DNA of 64,000 nt from Pieris napi (Eukaryota > Arthropoda > Insecta > Lepidoptera > Pieridae), in the NCBI RefSeq assembly GCF_905475465.1, contig NC_062239.1, forward strand, positions 6,944,001 to 7,008,000, read 5' to 3'. Under the pieces are notes generated by a model, which was given only the letters and a program-made list of their open reading frames with translations, was not told where the DNA came from and did not search any database. The position numbers and the translations under genes were made by a program. Below, piece by piece: positions 49,001 through 59,456 of the stretch (the stretch's first letter is position 1; the number at the start of each line of letters is the position of its first letter).

Positions 49001-52000
49001 GAAGTTTGCTATGAGTGAAGTGTGCCTGTTGCTATATTGTGTGTTTTGCGATCAGCTGCATTTTGACGTTAAATTAAATATTAATTAAAATTTAGGCTAC
49101 ATACAGGAAGTACATTAATTATACCCTGAGTTGTGGGATATAAAAACCGGCATATACAAAGTTAGTCATGATAGGAATGCTAAAAAAGATGCATGGAATG
49201 AAATCGCTGAAAAGTTTGGCATAACAAGCAACGAGGCTTACAAAAAAATTATTTTTATTTTTGGTCCAATTTTGTTTAAAAGAAAGTCAAAGTCGCCTTT
49301 TGACATTCTTGTAAAGTTCTTGAATAATTTATTATCAAGGCTTATTTCAAGACTCAAATTGTCTACAGTTTCACGCCTATTTGAGTAAGGTCGAATCCAC
49401 AATCTCTTCTTTTTCTGTTTCTTTTTTAAAACTATATAAGCTGCTGCGATCAGTGTGATTTCGTCAGCCATTGTTGCCGGTTAGTGTGGCCCGTTTTGGA
49501 GTCTGCATCATGGGCCATACTATTGCAGACATATTGCAACACATGGCCCAGCCATAGATTGTTCGGCCATCAGCTGCATTAAAATATTTTTGTAATGGCC
49601 GGGCAATTAGTTGCCAACAGTGCAGCCATCAATTGCAGCAAAACATGGCCCGTTCAGAAGCCCCAGTATGGAAATTAGGGGTTGCGACGCTATCAACGCG
49701 AACAAACTTGGCTTATGTAAGGGTTCATAAATCTTACTGACACTTATTTAATTTAATAAAAATATTTATATAATCTCATTCGGTAATATTCTAATTATGA
49801 AATGAAATACAGACTTTTATTGGCATATTTTATATACATACTTCTTTAAGAAAATTAAATTTATTATTATTTTATTATTTTCCTAACAAAACAATGCTTT
49901 AAATGATGTTTTAATTATAAAAGTACAATGTGTCTCGACCAAGGAGGTTTCAATTCAATTTAAGTACACATAATCTGTGGTGAGTGCGCTGCGCGCGCAA
50001 CGCGCTCTTTCCGAGCCAATAGACCAATAACAGACTTTTTCCATTTTGGCGCTATTTTGTACATACGAATTTGAGTAATATTTTGTTGGATAAAACTTTA
50101 GTAGCAAAAATGTCAAGCAACACCGACGATACCGATGAAAATTTAACTCGACGAATAGTCTTATGCTGAAAAATCAAGAAAAGCGTCCGACAAATGTTTC
50201 CAAGACTTTATGACTTGGAAGCCTATAGCCATGAGATTAAATAAAGTAGTGTATGCAACTGCATATAATTAAGTATTAAAACATGAGTGTAGTTTGTAAA
50301 ATAAGATTACACCCTCTATTATTTGACAGTTGCATAAACTACCATTATCAAATAATAATAGATAATTTGGTCATTATCGGAAACGAGAATGTTAAAATAC
50401 AATTTATAAGTGTGGTAAAAGTTAAGGGCTCATATTGGCTTTAAGTTTGCAACGATTGCTTACATTTTGTTTACGCCTCTACTAAAATATTTATTTGAAA
50501 CTTAACTAAAGTTAGGTTACATAACTCACGATAGGAATACTTGGTTGAGAAGATGTTGTTTAAGATTGTTAGTGAATATATAAAGTTTTAAATCGTTAGT
50601 TAATATATTTCAGATGGGGTTTTTAAGAATTAGTTTTTAAGAAAGTGGTTAAAGATGAAACAATTTCTAACTATTTCAGATGGGGTTTTAACACACCACC
50701 AGATAGTCCGCGGGGTTTCGGTCGTCAGTCCTCCCTGCGATATGAGGGCATCATACCGGAACTGGATATCTACGCCATACCCAGCCAAGAAGGTAAGCTA
50801 AGAAGTTATGAAATAGAATCTTCAACTTTTTATGTATGTCTGTCGGTATGTTTGCGGTATAAGTAAACGTTTATGTAATACTAGCTGACCCGGCAAACAT
50901 TTGTTTTGCCATGTATATTATTTCTAGGAAATATTATTTTAGTTCAATAAAAATAACTATCTACAGTAATAAAAAATAAGATTTGATCGTAGATGGGTGA
51001 AAATGAGGGGTTGTATCTATTTTTGTATGTTGTATCATATAAAAAAAAAAATTCGCGACACGAGAATTTTATATATTAGATGTAGATCAATATCTTTTTC
51101 CATAATTTTTTTACAGTTATTTACATTTTATTTCTGACACATCGAAGCCGTGCTTCTGACTATATATGCCTATGTACAGGGTTATTGGTAATTCGACGTA
51201 TTCCCGGTATAAGGTGATAGGTATTTGTGATTACATAAAAATTTATAAAATTGCGTATCTAGTTACCCGACTTAAGATAAAATAAACGATTAAACATTTT
51301 CATATCCTACCCTGTTTAATCGTGACTTAGTAATTCTTGTATATCTTATTCATCGTTATTCATGAATCCGTGAGTTTAACTTTTGACGTGATAACGTCTT
51401 TAAAATCGTTTTAGTCGGGTGACATGTTCAGAAACTTGTGTCACACCAAAACCTCACGAGCGCGATCGCAGGTATAACGAGAGAGAGACGGACCGATCTC
51501 CCGTCTCATCTCGAGCGCTGCCAGTCATTACGTGAATGTATGAAGAAAAATGTATATCATAGTCGAATAAGTAAACTTGTCATTTTACACCCGAAATTTA
51601 TCATCAAAAGTGTGAATAAAACGATAGATGTAATTTAAAATTTGAAAAAATTGTTATCTTCATTAATTCCTTACTTCCCAAAAACTTATATCACCAATAA
51701 GACGTTATCACGTAAACATCTCGATCGTAAACCTACTTTACAAACAACCAATATTTTTTATTTATTTTTTTTAGTTTGTTTTCTTACTAGGTTTACCTGG
51801 AAGAGATCGCTTGTTAGTTATGCCGCCTGTTGCATCCCTAATTATTTGTTTCTTAAAATGTAATGAAGCATAAATAAATGAAATATCGAAGATTATCAGA
51901 CCTGAATGTAAATGAATATATTTTTTTATAACTTATTTGTATTTAATTGTTTCAGGAGCACCAAAGAAAGAAATTTACTTCGTGGCGCTAATTGATGTCC

Positions 52001-52692
52001 TCACGCATTATGGTGTTAGGAAACAGGTATTTTTTAATTAGGTTTTAATAACAAAATGCTTGTCGCATTTATTTTCAATAAGGATAATATGTCACTTGTA
52101 GCTTGTATTTACGTTTAGTTTACTATGAGCAGTAGCCTAGCTTTGGGCGTGTCAATGTCATCCCTGAGGTAGCTTCTAACCCCGGTTGTGCACCAATAGT
52201 CTTGTCTATGTGCGCATTTAATACACACTAGCAAAGGAAAATATTGTGAGGAAACCAACACGCCTTAGATCCATTAAGTCACCTACACCTTAAACTTCAC
52301 TACACACAGAAATCTGTGTAATAACTACGTTGAATCTGACATTTCAAAGCTTTAGTCAATTCGTTTGAAGTAATAAATCAATGTCAAAATGAAATCTTAA
52401 CAAGTGAAACAAAAATTAATTTTAGTCAATATAAAAAAAAATTAAATGACGCTAATAATAATAAATACTTACTATTATTATAATAAACTTTGTTCATGAC
52501 AAAACCCCTTTATTTGCCTAATTGTCTAGTCTTCTATACAGATTAATAAACTAATATTGTCTTTCACAGGCGGCAAAAGCGGCGAAAACGGTAAAGTACG
52601 GCAGCAATGTTGACGGCATATCGACCTGTGACCCCGAACAGTATGGGAAACGCTTCATCGAGTTCGTAGCTAAGGCCATCGAAGGGAACTAA
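37028..52692 (+). CDS. PIP4K: phosphatidylinositol-5-phosphate 4-kinase (type II PIP kinase)
   Basis: Ten exons join in phase to give 414 residues: 37028-37156, 37614-37711, 38385-38495, 41097-41235, 44701-44831, 45669-45837, 48142-48302, 50680-50792, 51956-52026 and 52570-52692 (TAA). The enzyme phosphorylates PI5P at position 4 to make PI(4,5)P2. The sequence is highly conserved: KLKKKHIRVKHQKVKLFRA at the N-terminus, LSVFMWGVNHT, FRNLRERFGIDD, LKTLTSEEV with the ATP-binding Lys, KYDLKGSTVDREAS, LPTLKDNDFI, LMDYSLLLGVHE, FNTPPDSPRG, and the metal-binding Asp in FVALIDVLTHYG. A Glu/Asp-rich insert (residues 260-300) matches the family's acidic linker. Introns are large and full of mobile elements. 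Exon 7 has a weaker donor, GTGGAA. Confidence 0.96.
38290..38345 (+). repeat. LINE 3'-end fragment, AGCGATCTCTTCCA family
   Basis: It contains GCCTTATCGCTTTCGAGCG followed by ATCTCTTCCAGGC, matching the fragments at 32195 and 51800. It ends about 40 bases before PIP4K exon 3. Confidence 0.5.
39595..39950 (+). mobile_element. LINE-tail repeat (intronic)
   Basis: It contains GAGCGGGCAAAAAGAACTGG followed by CAAGAAACTCACCGCCAC and TCTTTTTAATCGC, a block I recognise from many lepidopteran LINE 3' ends. Its AT-rich tail ends in repeated AAATAAAATTTTATC-like sequence. It lies in PIP4K intron 3. Confidence 0.5.
40581..40800. mobile_element. foldback MITE (intronic)
   Basis: Two arms of about 75 bases are inverse copies. 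They run from GTATATGT and GTAAAATTGTAAA through AATCTATCTCGCGAGATT to AAACTGTCGAAAGATTGT. The loop is about 60 bases. The arms differ at a few positions. It is non-coding and lies in PIP4K intron 3, about 300 bases before exon 4. Confidence 0.75.
43098..43190 (+). repeat. partial relative of the CAGTGTAAA MITE
   Basis: The block CAGTGTAAACTCTATATA then ACACTCAAGGGACTGTG matches the left end of the element at 23505-23696. No partner right end was found nearby, so this is a fragment. Confidence 0.45.
45868..47540 (-). mobile_element. MITE family A, copy 3, split by a foldback insertion
   Basis: The left part (45868-46178) reads CCTTTGGCGCGTTAGGG, then TGCGCGCGCGCACCGTCAC, and reaches GCCAAAGAAGTAT. 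The right part (47502-47540) completes it with TATAACGCGTGTAGGTACAT. Joined across the insertion, these give the same ordered ends as copies at 7450 and 20405, in inverse orientation. It lies in PIP4K intron 6. Confidence 0.75.
46179..47501. mobile_element. 1.3-kb foldback element with ~0.41-kb inverted arms
   Basis: The ends begin TAGTCCGGGATCCATCGCCC and remain inverse copies for about 414 bases (46179-46592 against 47083-47501) with only scattered differences. TAT flanks both sides (46176-46178 and 47502-47504), a likely target duplication. The 0.49-kb middle has no coding frame. It contains a diverged second copy of part of the arm (about 46635-46745). TGTCCTAC or its inverse recurs across arms and middle. 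The element is non-autonomous and I cannot assign its superfamily. Confidence 0.85.
49131..49240 (+). pseudogene. MADF-like accessory protein fragment of a Harbinger element
   Basis: The short frame has the MADF signature spacing: LWDIKTGIYK, then KKDAWNEIAEKFGITSNEAY. It runs into antisense transposase sequence after about 37 residues. In intact elements this partner is a DNA-binding protein that works with the transposase. Confidence 0.6.
49240..49471 (-). pseudogene. Harbinger transposase N-terminal fragment
   Basis: The 77-residue frame begins MADEITLIAAAYIVLKKKQK and contains the family's WIRPYSNRR and FKNFTRMSKGDFDFLL segments. It ends where the deletion joins it to the MADF-like frame. 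No catalytic domain remains. Confidence 0.7.
50879..51120 (+). mobile_element. interspersed repeat, copy 3 of the ACTAGC-start family (intronic)
   Basis: It begins ACTAGCTGACCCGGCAAACA and TTTGTTTTGCCATG, a start shared with many lepidopteran repeats and with the copies at 3425, 31318 and 63403. The 3' part is truncated or too diverged to delimit. Confidence 0.55.
51300..51845 (-). mobile_element. LINE 3'-end fragment interrupted by a MITE (intronic)
   Basis: Read on the minus strand the outer parts match the LINE-tail family seen at 32195, with AGCGATCTCTTCC near 51805 and CACGGATTCATGAATAACG near 51360. A separate inverted-repeat element lies between them at about 51386-51716, so the LINE tail was there first. 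Confidence 0.5.
51386..51716. mobile_element. MITE with ACGTGATAACGTCTT ends (intronic)
   Basis: The left end reads ACGTGATAACGTCTTTAAAA and the right end reads AAGACGTTATCACGT, its inverse. The interior has GAGAGAGACGGACCGATCTC. Non-coding. It sits within the LINE tail in PIP4K intron 8. Confidence 0.65.
52130..52330 (+). mobile_element. SINE-like repeat (intronic)
   Basis: The block GCAAAGGAAAATATTGTGAG followed by GAAACCAACACGCCTTAG is characteristic of lepidopteran SINE/LINE tails. A degraded pol III-like region precedes it. It lies in the last PIP4K intron. Confidence 0.5.
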
Positions 52693-55393
52693 GTACAACG
52701 TCGGTATTTTGTGCCTCTTTTAGTGACAATTGGTTGTCAGTACGACAAACCCATATTTCAAAACTTCACTGTCAACTGTCAATGTCAGCCGTCATAACAT
52801 ATATGTGCGACTGTACTCTATGCACTTTATATATTGACGAAGTATGTTGATTTCACCACTGTTTACTATATATATGTTCAGCGTCATGGCAATAATGTGC
52901 TGTACATAGTTAAATTTTGTTTTAATAATTTCACATTATATTTCAGATACTTATAACAAAAATTTTATCCATACTTTTTAAATTAAATTTTTGTTATTGA
53001 AGAAAGTTACCTTGAGTCGTTTTTTTATAACCGATTTATGGATAAAAATATGCTGCATCACTTTGTAAAGCTGTGTTTATAAGTAAACATTATTTTAATT
53101 AGAAACGCAGTTGATTCCTTTATTTAAACATTATTTTCTATTTTGTTTTTAAAGCATTATAGTTTTGCTAGAATTTTTGTTAGGTTTCCGATGGTAGGGA
53201 AGTTCACAGGGTTGTAGGTTAACTGACTGAGCACTAAAAGAGGTATGAACTTTCAACCAAGTATCTAAACTGGATATGTCTTACTTGGAAGTGTTGACTA
53301 ATAAAGCTTCAGGAAAGATAAATAATTTATAACTTCTAGTGAGAAAGTAATTTTTAAAGAGAGTACTAAATACTAGAGACTGTTTCTAAGTAATTGTTAG
53401 TAGGATTTTAGAGTGGGTAACACTGCGATGCGCACAGTTCCGCTAGTACGTTACATATTTTAACAATTTTGCCCATGTCACGTGATACTATTAACTTTGA
53501 CAAGTGTCAACTGTCTAACGCAGAGATTAATGCAGTTTTAAGTAAGCGCAATGTGGTGGCGAAATGTGCGCTGAGTTGCCAACTCTAAATATATAAGCAA
53601 AGTTCTACTGTTCTAATAACAGAAGTTATAAATTGTTATAGTTTTTTTTTTTGCATTTGGTATACGTGTCTCGGTGATTACGCGGTAAATACCGGTTTTG
53701 TCTCAAAATATTTTGGATTGTCGAAAGTGCCATAAGGTATAACACGAGTTTAACACGCAGTTAGTAATACATATTTTGTGTATTGTTCCAGTTAAAATTT
53801 GACTTTGATTAGCAAATTTAATAATTAAAATGATCATAATAATTCTTAAATTATAATACGATTAGGGTACCAATTCAACTTTAGGCGAAAATATGTGTGT
53901 GTCTCTATATTACATTTGTCAAAATCGCTAGCCGATATTTATGGTTTTTATATATTGTGAAATGGTTAATATTCAGTTGGTATATGTGGTGCCCTGTATA
54001 TATAAATTTTTGCGACATTTTGTTGTTTTTCAAAGCTCAATGCTTACGTGCAATTTTAATTGCGTTACGATTAAAACACATTTGAACTGATCTTGCACAT
54101 TTGCAATATTTTCCTAACTCGTTGCTAGCTTTTATAATGTTCCGCTATAGAGTAGACGCTGAGAAATTTATAACTGTTAAATTATCTTTAAAATTTCGTG
54201 TTGGCGAGAAGGTTAAGGAATGTGGTACCATGAGATGTAGGAAATTAAAAAAAAAACTGTTAAAGCGTCATCTAGCGAGAGAACTTTTATTGCACAGGAA
54301 AAAAGTTAAAAGGCGTTTCGTGGTACCAATTGAGAGATAACTTGTGTATATTGAAATTGTATGTTCGGTAATTAAACGCTATAAATTATAACTTTGCCAA
54401 TATTATTAGCTTAGTTCTTTTCTAGTGTAGTCGAAATTATTGTAAGGTTTTTGTTATTTATTATTCTAATGGGAAGACTTGGATTGTTATGGTCTACGTG
54501 AATATTAGGAAATTGTAAAGTATTAAAGACTTTTATTGTTTCCTTAATTTCGAGGTATTGATGTTAGTATTAATATGTTGAATTCACATATTATGTCCGT
54601 GTACCAAAAATTATTACTTCACTCATATAACAAGAGATCAGCACATATTTTTCTAGGCCGATTATACCTAAAGCGTTGTAAACGTTGCCTATTTCATTTT
54701 GTGGATTGGAATGTACCATCCGACATCATTACAAAAATACGTCAAAAATGCACAATTTGAATATTATCGGCTATATGTTGTATGTAGTTTTATGTGCTAT
54801 ATTAATTTTATGGGCGAAATCAGACTTATTTATTCCAAGTAAAGACAATTTGTGTCAAAAAAATCGTCCAGCGTTGTAGTTAAAGTTCTCAAATTAAATT
54901 ATTGTCAGTTTACTAATTTTAAAAAGTTAATAATAAACATGAGAAGTACTTTTGTTTTCAACTTAACCTCAAAAGGTTGAATGTTGTATTCAACTATGAG
55001 TTTTTTTAAATAAAAATATGTATGTAAACTGCAAGGTGTCAGGATAGTAGTATTTTATATAATAGCTTTGCTACTGTTTAATTATTGTAATGTTTATCCT
55101 CTAGTCTCAATCTTGTAAAGACAATGTATGAAAATTAAAGAATTTAATTTTTTAACATTCGGTTTATAAAGTTTCTGTCAATTTTTGTTTTATTTATCAC
55201 CTATTCTACATACCTATATTAATTTCAGAAACATCTTTAATATTTTCATGAATAGAAATATTATATTTTATGATAGTACACTTTATGGTAGTCAAATTAG
55301 ATAAAGATCAAATCTAAGTAGTCTTATAGTATATGGTAGAAATTAATAAAAATAATATTTTTTAATTTTTATTAGTAAACACAGTAAAATAAA
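52693..55393. other. convergent intergenic region and 3' UTRs of PIP4K and PSMB3
   Basis: PIP4K ends at 52692 on the plus strand and PSMB3 ends at 55394 on the minus strand, so both 3' UTRs face into this AT-rich stretch. Open frames here (for example 54101-54340) have no recognisable domain. No RNA gene is seen. Confidence 0.5.
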
Positions 55394-56669
55394 CTAATCC
55401 ATCCTTGTCTTTACATGCTTCTCAGTGATTTTATCTTTCTCAACAATGTATACGACAGCACCCCAACCAGAAATTGCATCACGATCAGCAGCATTAACCA
55501 GAGCCTGTGAGTTAAAAAAATCTAATAAAGTACATGAGGATATTTAAAAAATAATTTTCATCAAAATAAAGAGTTGGACAAAATATCTATGTGAACTCCA
55601 ATTATAATTGAAATCTTGCATTTCTTAAGTCAAGTCAAAAATAATTTATTCATGTAGGTAACACAATGTACACTTGAATGTAAAAAAGAAATTAACATTC
55701 TATGCATAATATAACATACCTGTGAGATGGTTTCAAACAATTCATCTGGTTTCAAGTTTGGTTCCCAAAGGGCCTCACACATACCATAGAGTTGCTCCGA
55801 GCAAGTTCCTGATACTACAAAATCCTCAGGTTCATTGGGACACCCAATCTAAAAAATTTAAATAACAGGTTTGTATAGGCCCAATTAAAGGTTTGCACTA
55901 CATGTCCAGAAGCTTGCAAAAATGCACATATTAGCTGATTTAACACATGTAAAATGTATTGTTTAATGTGGCAATTTCATTCTTATCAATACTTTGATTG
56001 AATGATTCAAATTTATAAGGGGACAATCGTAGATAAGTATAGAGTATAAGCTGGATTACATACCAGATCCATATTACAGACATAGGGTTCAGAAGTGTAT
56101 GGGTCTAAGCCTGCAATGACAGGTTCAATGAAGTATGGACCAAACCTCCTCTCATATAAGAGGTTAGAGAGCATTGCAGAGAATGTCTTCGGTTTCATCA
56201 TTCTATTTTCTTTCAGCTCATATAAATTCATTCTGTGAATACAAGATTGTATTAATAAAAGGGATTTCTATAAACTAAAATGATTTGAAATGGTATTGCC
56301 CTTACCTAAACTTAAGCCTTTGAAACACTGTTTGTGTGTCTGTAGCAAGCCCTGGCAAACCAACATATAGAGTTGGCCCCATTTGAAATACTTTCGGAAA
56401 ATTGGCTGATACCGTTTGGGCTTGAATACCATATCGCTTGTCGGTTGCAATAGCAACGCAGTCCTGGCCTTTCATTGCAACCACAGCACCACCATTGTAG
56501 GCTAATATCGACTGAAATAGTCAATTTTGTGATTAATATCCTACAATTTCTACTTAGAGAGCAATATTTGTTAAGTGTTATCAAAATTAGTAATTGTATG
56601 TAAGGAAAACACTAACCAAACGCCGGCCAATTAAAAATAATGAAATATTTTTTTGGGTAAACTTACCAT
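55394..56669 (-). CDS. PSMB3: proteasome subunit beta type-3
   Basis: Five exons on the minus strand join in phase to give 205 residues, exactly the usual length: 56669-56667 (the ATG alone, before a GTAAGT donor), 56511-56306, 56232-56064, 55848-55720 and 55504-55394 (TAG). It is a structural, non-catalytic beta subunit of the 20S core particle. The sequence begins SILAYNGGAVVAMKGQDCVA, followed by GIQAQTVSANFPKVFQMG, GLPGLATDTQTVFQRLKFR, LLYERRFGPYFIEPVIAGLD, and FVVSGTCSEQLYGMCEALWE, ending KDKITEKHVKTRMD. As known for beta-3, the N-terminus lacks the Thr nucleophile preceded by a propeptide. The start is fixed by the S-I-L residues of exon 2 needing a Met immediately before them. Confidence 0.96.
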
Positions 56670-57302
56670 TATTGAAGTATTATTATATTACCAAATATAT
56701 TTAAATAATTGGACAGGAGGCAATGCAACGATTTTTTACAAAACTTTTATTTTCGAATTTCTGTGATTTACAAAAACGAAAATTGACATATCATCCTCAC
56801 AGCGCACTTTTCCACAGATTGCACGCTCTGTGTCTGTAATTTACAGTTCTTTAAGTAAATCACAGACTATGAGATAATTTACATTACAGAATATAAATTT
56901 AGTTGTCCATATTAATCAATAAAGTAAATATTGCTATTTTTCCTTAGCTATTAAGCTAAGGTTAAAAATTAAGTTAAAAATCAAATTAAATTATCATTCC
57001 AATGTCTAAGGTTTGATATTCTCTGCCAGTAAGTTTCAATATTGTACTACACATATTAATGAATGAATCAATTAAATACAATATAAAAACGAAATAATAA
57101 TAATTTAACATAATATAATATCTAAAAACTTGAAATTTAAAAAAAGAGTGTATTAAAAAAAATATAATTTAGGTAACTTAGATTAAAATTGATATATGTA
57201 AAAATAATAGAAATGAGGTTATATTATAATTAAATTTTATTAATAATTGCTATATCTCATAGGACTACAACAGAACGTATTTTACAATGATTTACATCTG
57301 TT
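56670..57302. other. spacer between PSMB3 and beta-ureidopropionase
   Basis: The segment holds the promoter of PSMB3 and the 3' UTR of the minus-strand gene ending at 57303. On the minus strand an AATAAA near 57241 is about 60 bases after that stop and would serve as its polyadenylation signal. Confidence 0.5.
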
Positions 57303-58394
57303 TTAATTTGCGTTTTCAGTAGAGTTTTTAAGACATTCAACGTACATATCTAAACGAGAAGTCATATTAAAACCCCATCGGTCTTTAACTTGTCTACAAA
57401 GATTTAAATCAATTTCCATTATAAGTAAGCCATCTTTGTTTCTAGATAGCATTGGCGTTCTAGACCCATCTGGCGCTGTTACGTAACTTGAGCCATAATA
57501 CGACCTGGTTATCTCCTTGTCATTTACAGTAAACATCTCTGTGCCAACCCTATTGACACTACATGTATAAAACCCATTGGCGATTGCTGCATTTCTAGCT
57601 TCTATACCCCAAAACGACTCCCCGAATTCGGAAATAGTTGCGGAAGGATTGAAAACTATTTCTGCACCGTTTAAACCAAACATTAGCCAATTAAGTGCAT
57701 GATGTCGACCATAGCAGATGTTTACAGCAATTTTAGCATATTTTGTCTCAAAAACAGGATGACCGGTATTGCCAGGCGAATAATAGTTCGTTTCATTGAA
57801 GCTTCCCACACTTGGCAAATGATTCTTGCGATGTTTTCCCAAATACTCACCTCTTTCGTTAATTACAACAGCTGTATTCCACCAAACACCGTTTTCATCG
57901 ATTTCTAAGATAGGGGATATAATTACCACTTCATACTTTTTAGCAAATTCACTCAAAAACCTTGTGCTTGGGCCATCCTTAGCTGACTCTGCAAAACCAG
58001 ACCATGCTTCTTTTTGCCTAGTGCACAAAAAGAATGGCATTGACCAGGTTTCTTGTAGGCACAATATACGTGCCCCTTCTGAGGCTGCTACCTCTATTAT
58101 TGTCCGTACTTTATCGAATATGGCTGACCTTTGTTCATTGATAGATTTATCAGTCGACAAGACAATAGAATGTTGTATTAAACCAAGTCTTATAGTTCTC
58201 GGTTCTCTAAGTTCCTCTCTGGCTGCTTTAAAAGAGTATCCATCTACTTCAAAATTATGTATTTCCCTTGCCAATTTTGTAGCATCTTTCAGCTTTAGTT
58301 CACAATTCTCACTTCCGTAATATATTTTATTAAACTCGTTTAAATTAATGTCAGATAATTTTTCTTTCAATATTTTGTCAAGAGAACGATCCAT
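57303..58394 (-). CDS. UPB1: beta-ureidopropionase (N-carbamoyl-beta-alanine amidohydrolase), intronless
   Basis: The single open frame of 363 residues encodes the last enzyme of pyrimidine breakdown, which hydrolyses N-carbamoyl-beta-alanine to beta-alanine, CO2 and ammonia; in insects beta-alanine also feeds cuticle tanning. It belongs to the nitrilase superfamily. The catalytic triad is present: Glu115 in CLQETW, Lys190 in HRKNHLP, and Cys227 in NICYGRHH. The flanks FAESAKDGPSTRF and GAEIVFNPSATISEFGES are strongly conserved. The loop after GTEMF is shorter than in the human enzyme, which accounts for most of the difference from about 385 residues. It has no introns, unlike its neighbours. 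The start has the family-typical N-terminal extension, so the ATG at 58394 is likely right. Confidence 0.95.
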   Translation of the reverse strand: MDRSLDKILKEKLSDINLNEFNKIYYGSENCELKLKDATKLAREIHNFEVDGYSFKAAREELREPRTIRLGLIQHSIVLSTDKSINEQRSAIFDKVRTIIEVAASEGARILCLQETWSMPFFLCTRQKEAWSGFAESAKDGPSTRFLSEFAKKYEVVIISPILEIDENGVWWNTAVVINERGEYLGKHRKNHLPSVGSFNETNYYSPGNTGHPVFETKYAKIAVNICYGRHHALNWLMFGLNGAEIVFNPSATISEFGESFWGIEARNAAIANGFYTCSVNRVGTEMFTVNDKEITRSYYGSSYVTAPDGSRTPMLSRNKDGLLIMEIDLNLCRQVKDRWGFNMTSRLDMYVECLKNSTENAN

Positions 58395-58784
58395 GATACT
58401 TGAATGTACTAAAACATCTGTACAGTTGTTTTGCGATAAGTGCGTAATAAATTACATAATATCTTTGCGCCGCAAACTGGAAGTTTATTTAATCGTAGTA
58501 TACTTGATTGACTATTAACTTGTTTTGATTCGCCTTTAGAATGTTTTATGAGCTAGAATATCTTAGAGCTTAAACCTGATCACGTAGGCATGCATTCAGA
58601 ATGTACTTATTAAAACATAAGTACCTATAGGTTGTATGGTAAAAATAGTATTATGCAATAATTCATTCTTGTTTATGTTGTACCAACTAAGTAGATATTC
58701 ATTTCTGCTTGTTAATAAATTGTAAATATTTATGGGATGTTCTATCTTGAAATAAATCACAACCCATTTTTATCTTTGTTAATT
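58395..58784. other. upstream region of the beta-ureidopropionase gene
   Basis: AT-rich sequence that should contain the promoter and 5' UTR of the minus-strand gene. No clear motif can be placed. Confidence 0.45.
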
Positions 58785-59020
58785 GGGTGTCATGTGCAAT
58801 GGTGACGACCAAGCGCTTTTAGAGGGTCTTGCTGTGCCGCATTGAACCATGTCTTCAAATTCTTTTTTGGCAGCAGTAAGTTTTTGAGGTGCCAGGCGAC
58901 GGGGACGACACGACACAGGAGGACCATCAATAGTTTTAATATAATGCACGGTGCTGTGCTTGATGATTCTAGGTAGACCAGGTGGACGCGTGACATCAGA
59001 AAACTCAGTAAGTATTTGTT
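58785..59020 (-). pseudogene. gypsy reverse transcriptase, N-terminal fragment
   Basis: One minus-strand frame contains GPPVSCRPRRLAPQKL, then KKEFEDMVQCGTARPSKS and SPLHMTPN, the standard opening of gypsy RT. It ends at 58785 before the catalytic palm. Confidence 0.7.
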
Positions 59021-59118
59021 AAACTAGAGTTATTAGAAATAACGGTCTTGACACTGGATTGACTGGAGGATGCAATGGAAGTGGGGATAGATAAGCCAGT
59101 GCTACCATATAAAGCCGG

Positions 59119-59456
59119 TTGCAGACCGAAAACTAAGCTATGCCAAGGCTAAACTAAGCTATGCCAAGCAAGCTAGGCTAAGCTAAGCTAGAAATAAATA
59201 GCGTGCACACCAACAGCTAAGCCAAAGCTCAGTCAGTGTGGCGAAGGATGTGCAAATGGTGTGCGGGGTAGCGGGAGGGGCTTAGCTTAGCTCGTGTAGC
59301 TGCGCATCGGCATACACAACTAACTTAGCTTCGCATATTTTAGTTAGCTCACATAGCTTAGTTCGCATAGTTTGCGGTCTGCACACAAGTATGGAAAACT
59401 GCGTCAGCTATGCGAGCTAAGCTAAACTAACTTAGCTTAGCTCTTGGTCTGCAACC
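59119..59456. mobile_element. MITE rich in AGCTTAGC repeats
   Basis: The ends are GGTTGCAGACC and its inverse GGTCTGCAACC. The interior is dominated by overlapping copies of CTAAGCT and AGCTTAG. The flanks TATAAAG and TATAAG may be an imperfect target duplication. It interrupts the gypsy remnant between protease and RT. Confidence 0.7.

Larger units (their letters stand above)
48721..49664. mobile_element. PIF/Harbinger deletion derivative with MADF and transposase N-termini
   Basis: The inverted ends share CTTCT-AACGGGCCATG and then TTTTGCTGCAATTGATGGCT. Inside, the plus strand (49131-49240) begins a MADF-like domain, with ELWDIK, KKDAWNEIAEKFGI and a start that lies slightly upstream. The minus strand (49471-49240) begins a Harbinger transposase, with RLWIRPYSNRRETV, NFTRMSKGDFDFLLNKIGPK. 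The two fragments meet head-on. Complete Harbinger elements encode these two proteins, so a large internal deletion has joined their N-terminal parts. It lies in PIP4K intron 7. Confidence 0.75.

Noticed and set aside
54101..54340. 79-residue Lys/Arg-rich open frame after PIP4K
   Set aside because: No domain and no conservation that I can recognise; it is probably chance within 3' flanking DNA.
57826..58320. 164-residue plus-strand open frame
   Set aside because: It is antisense to the beta-ureidopropionase coding sequence.
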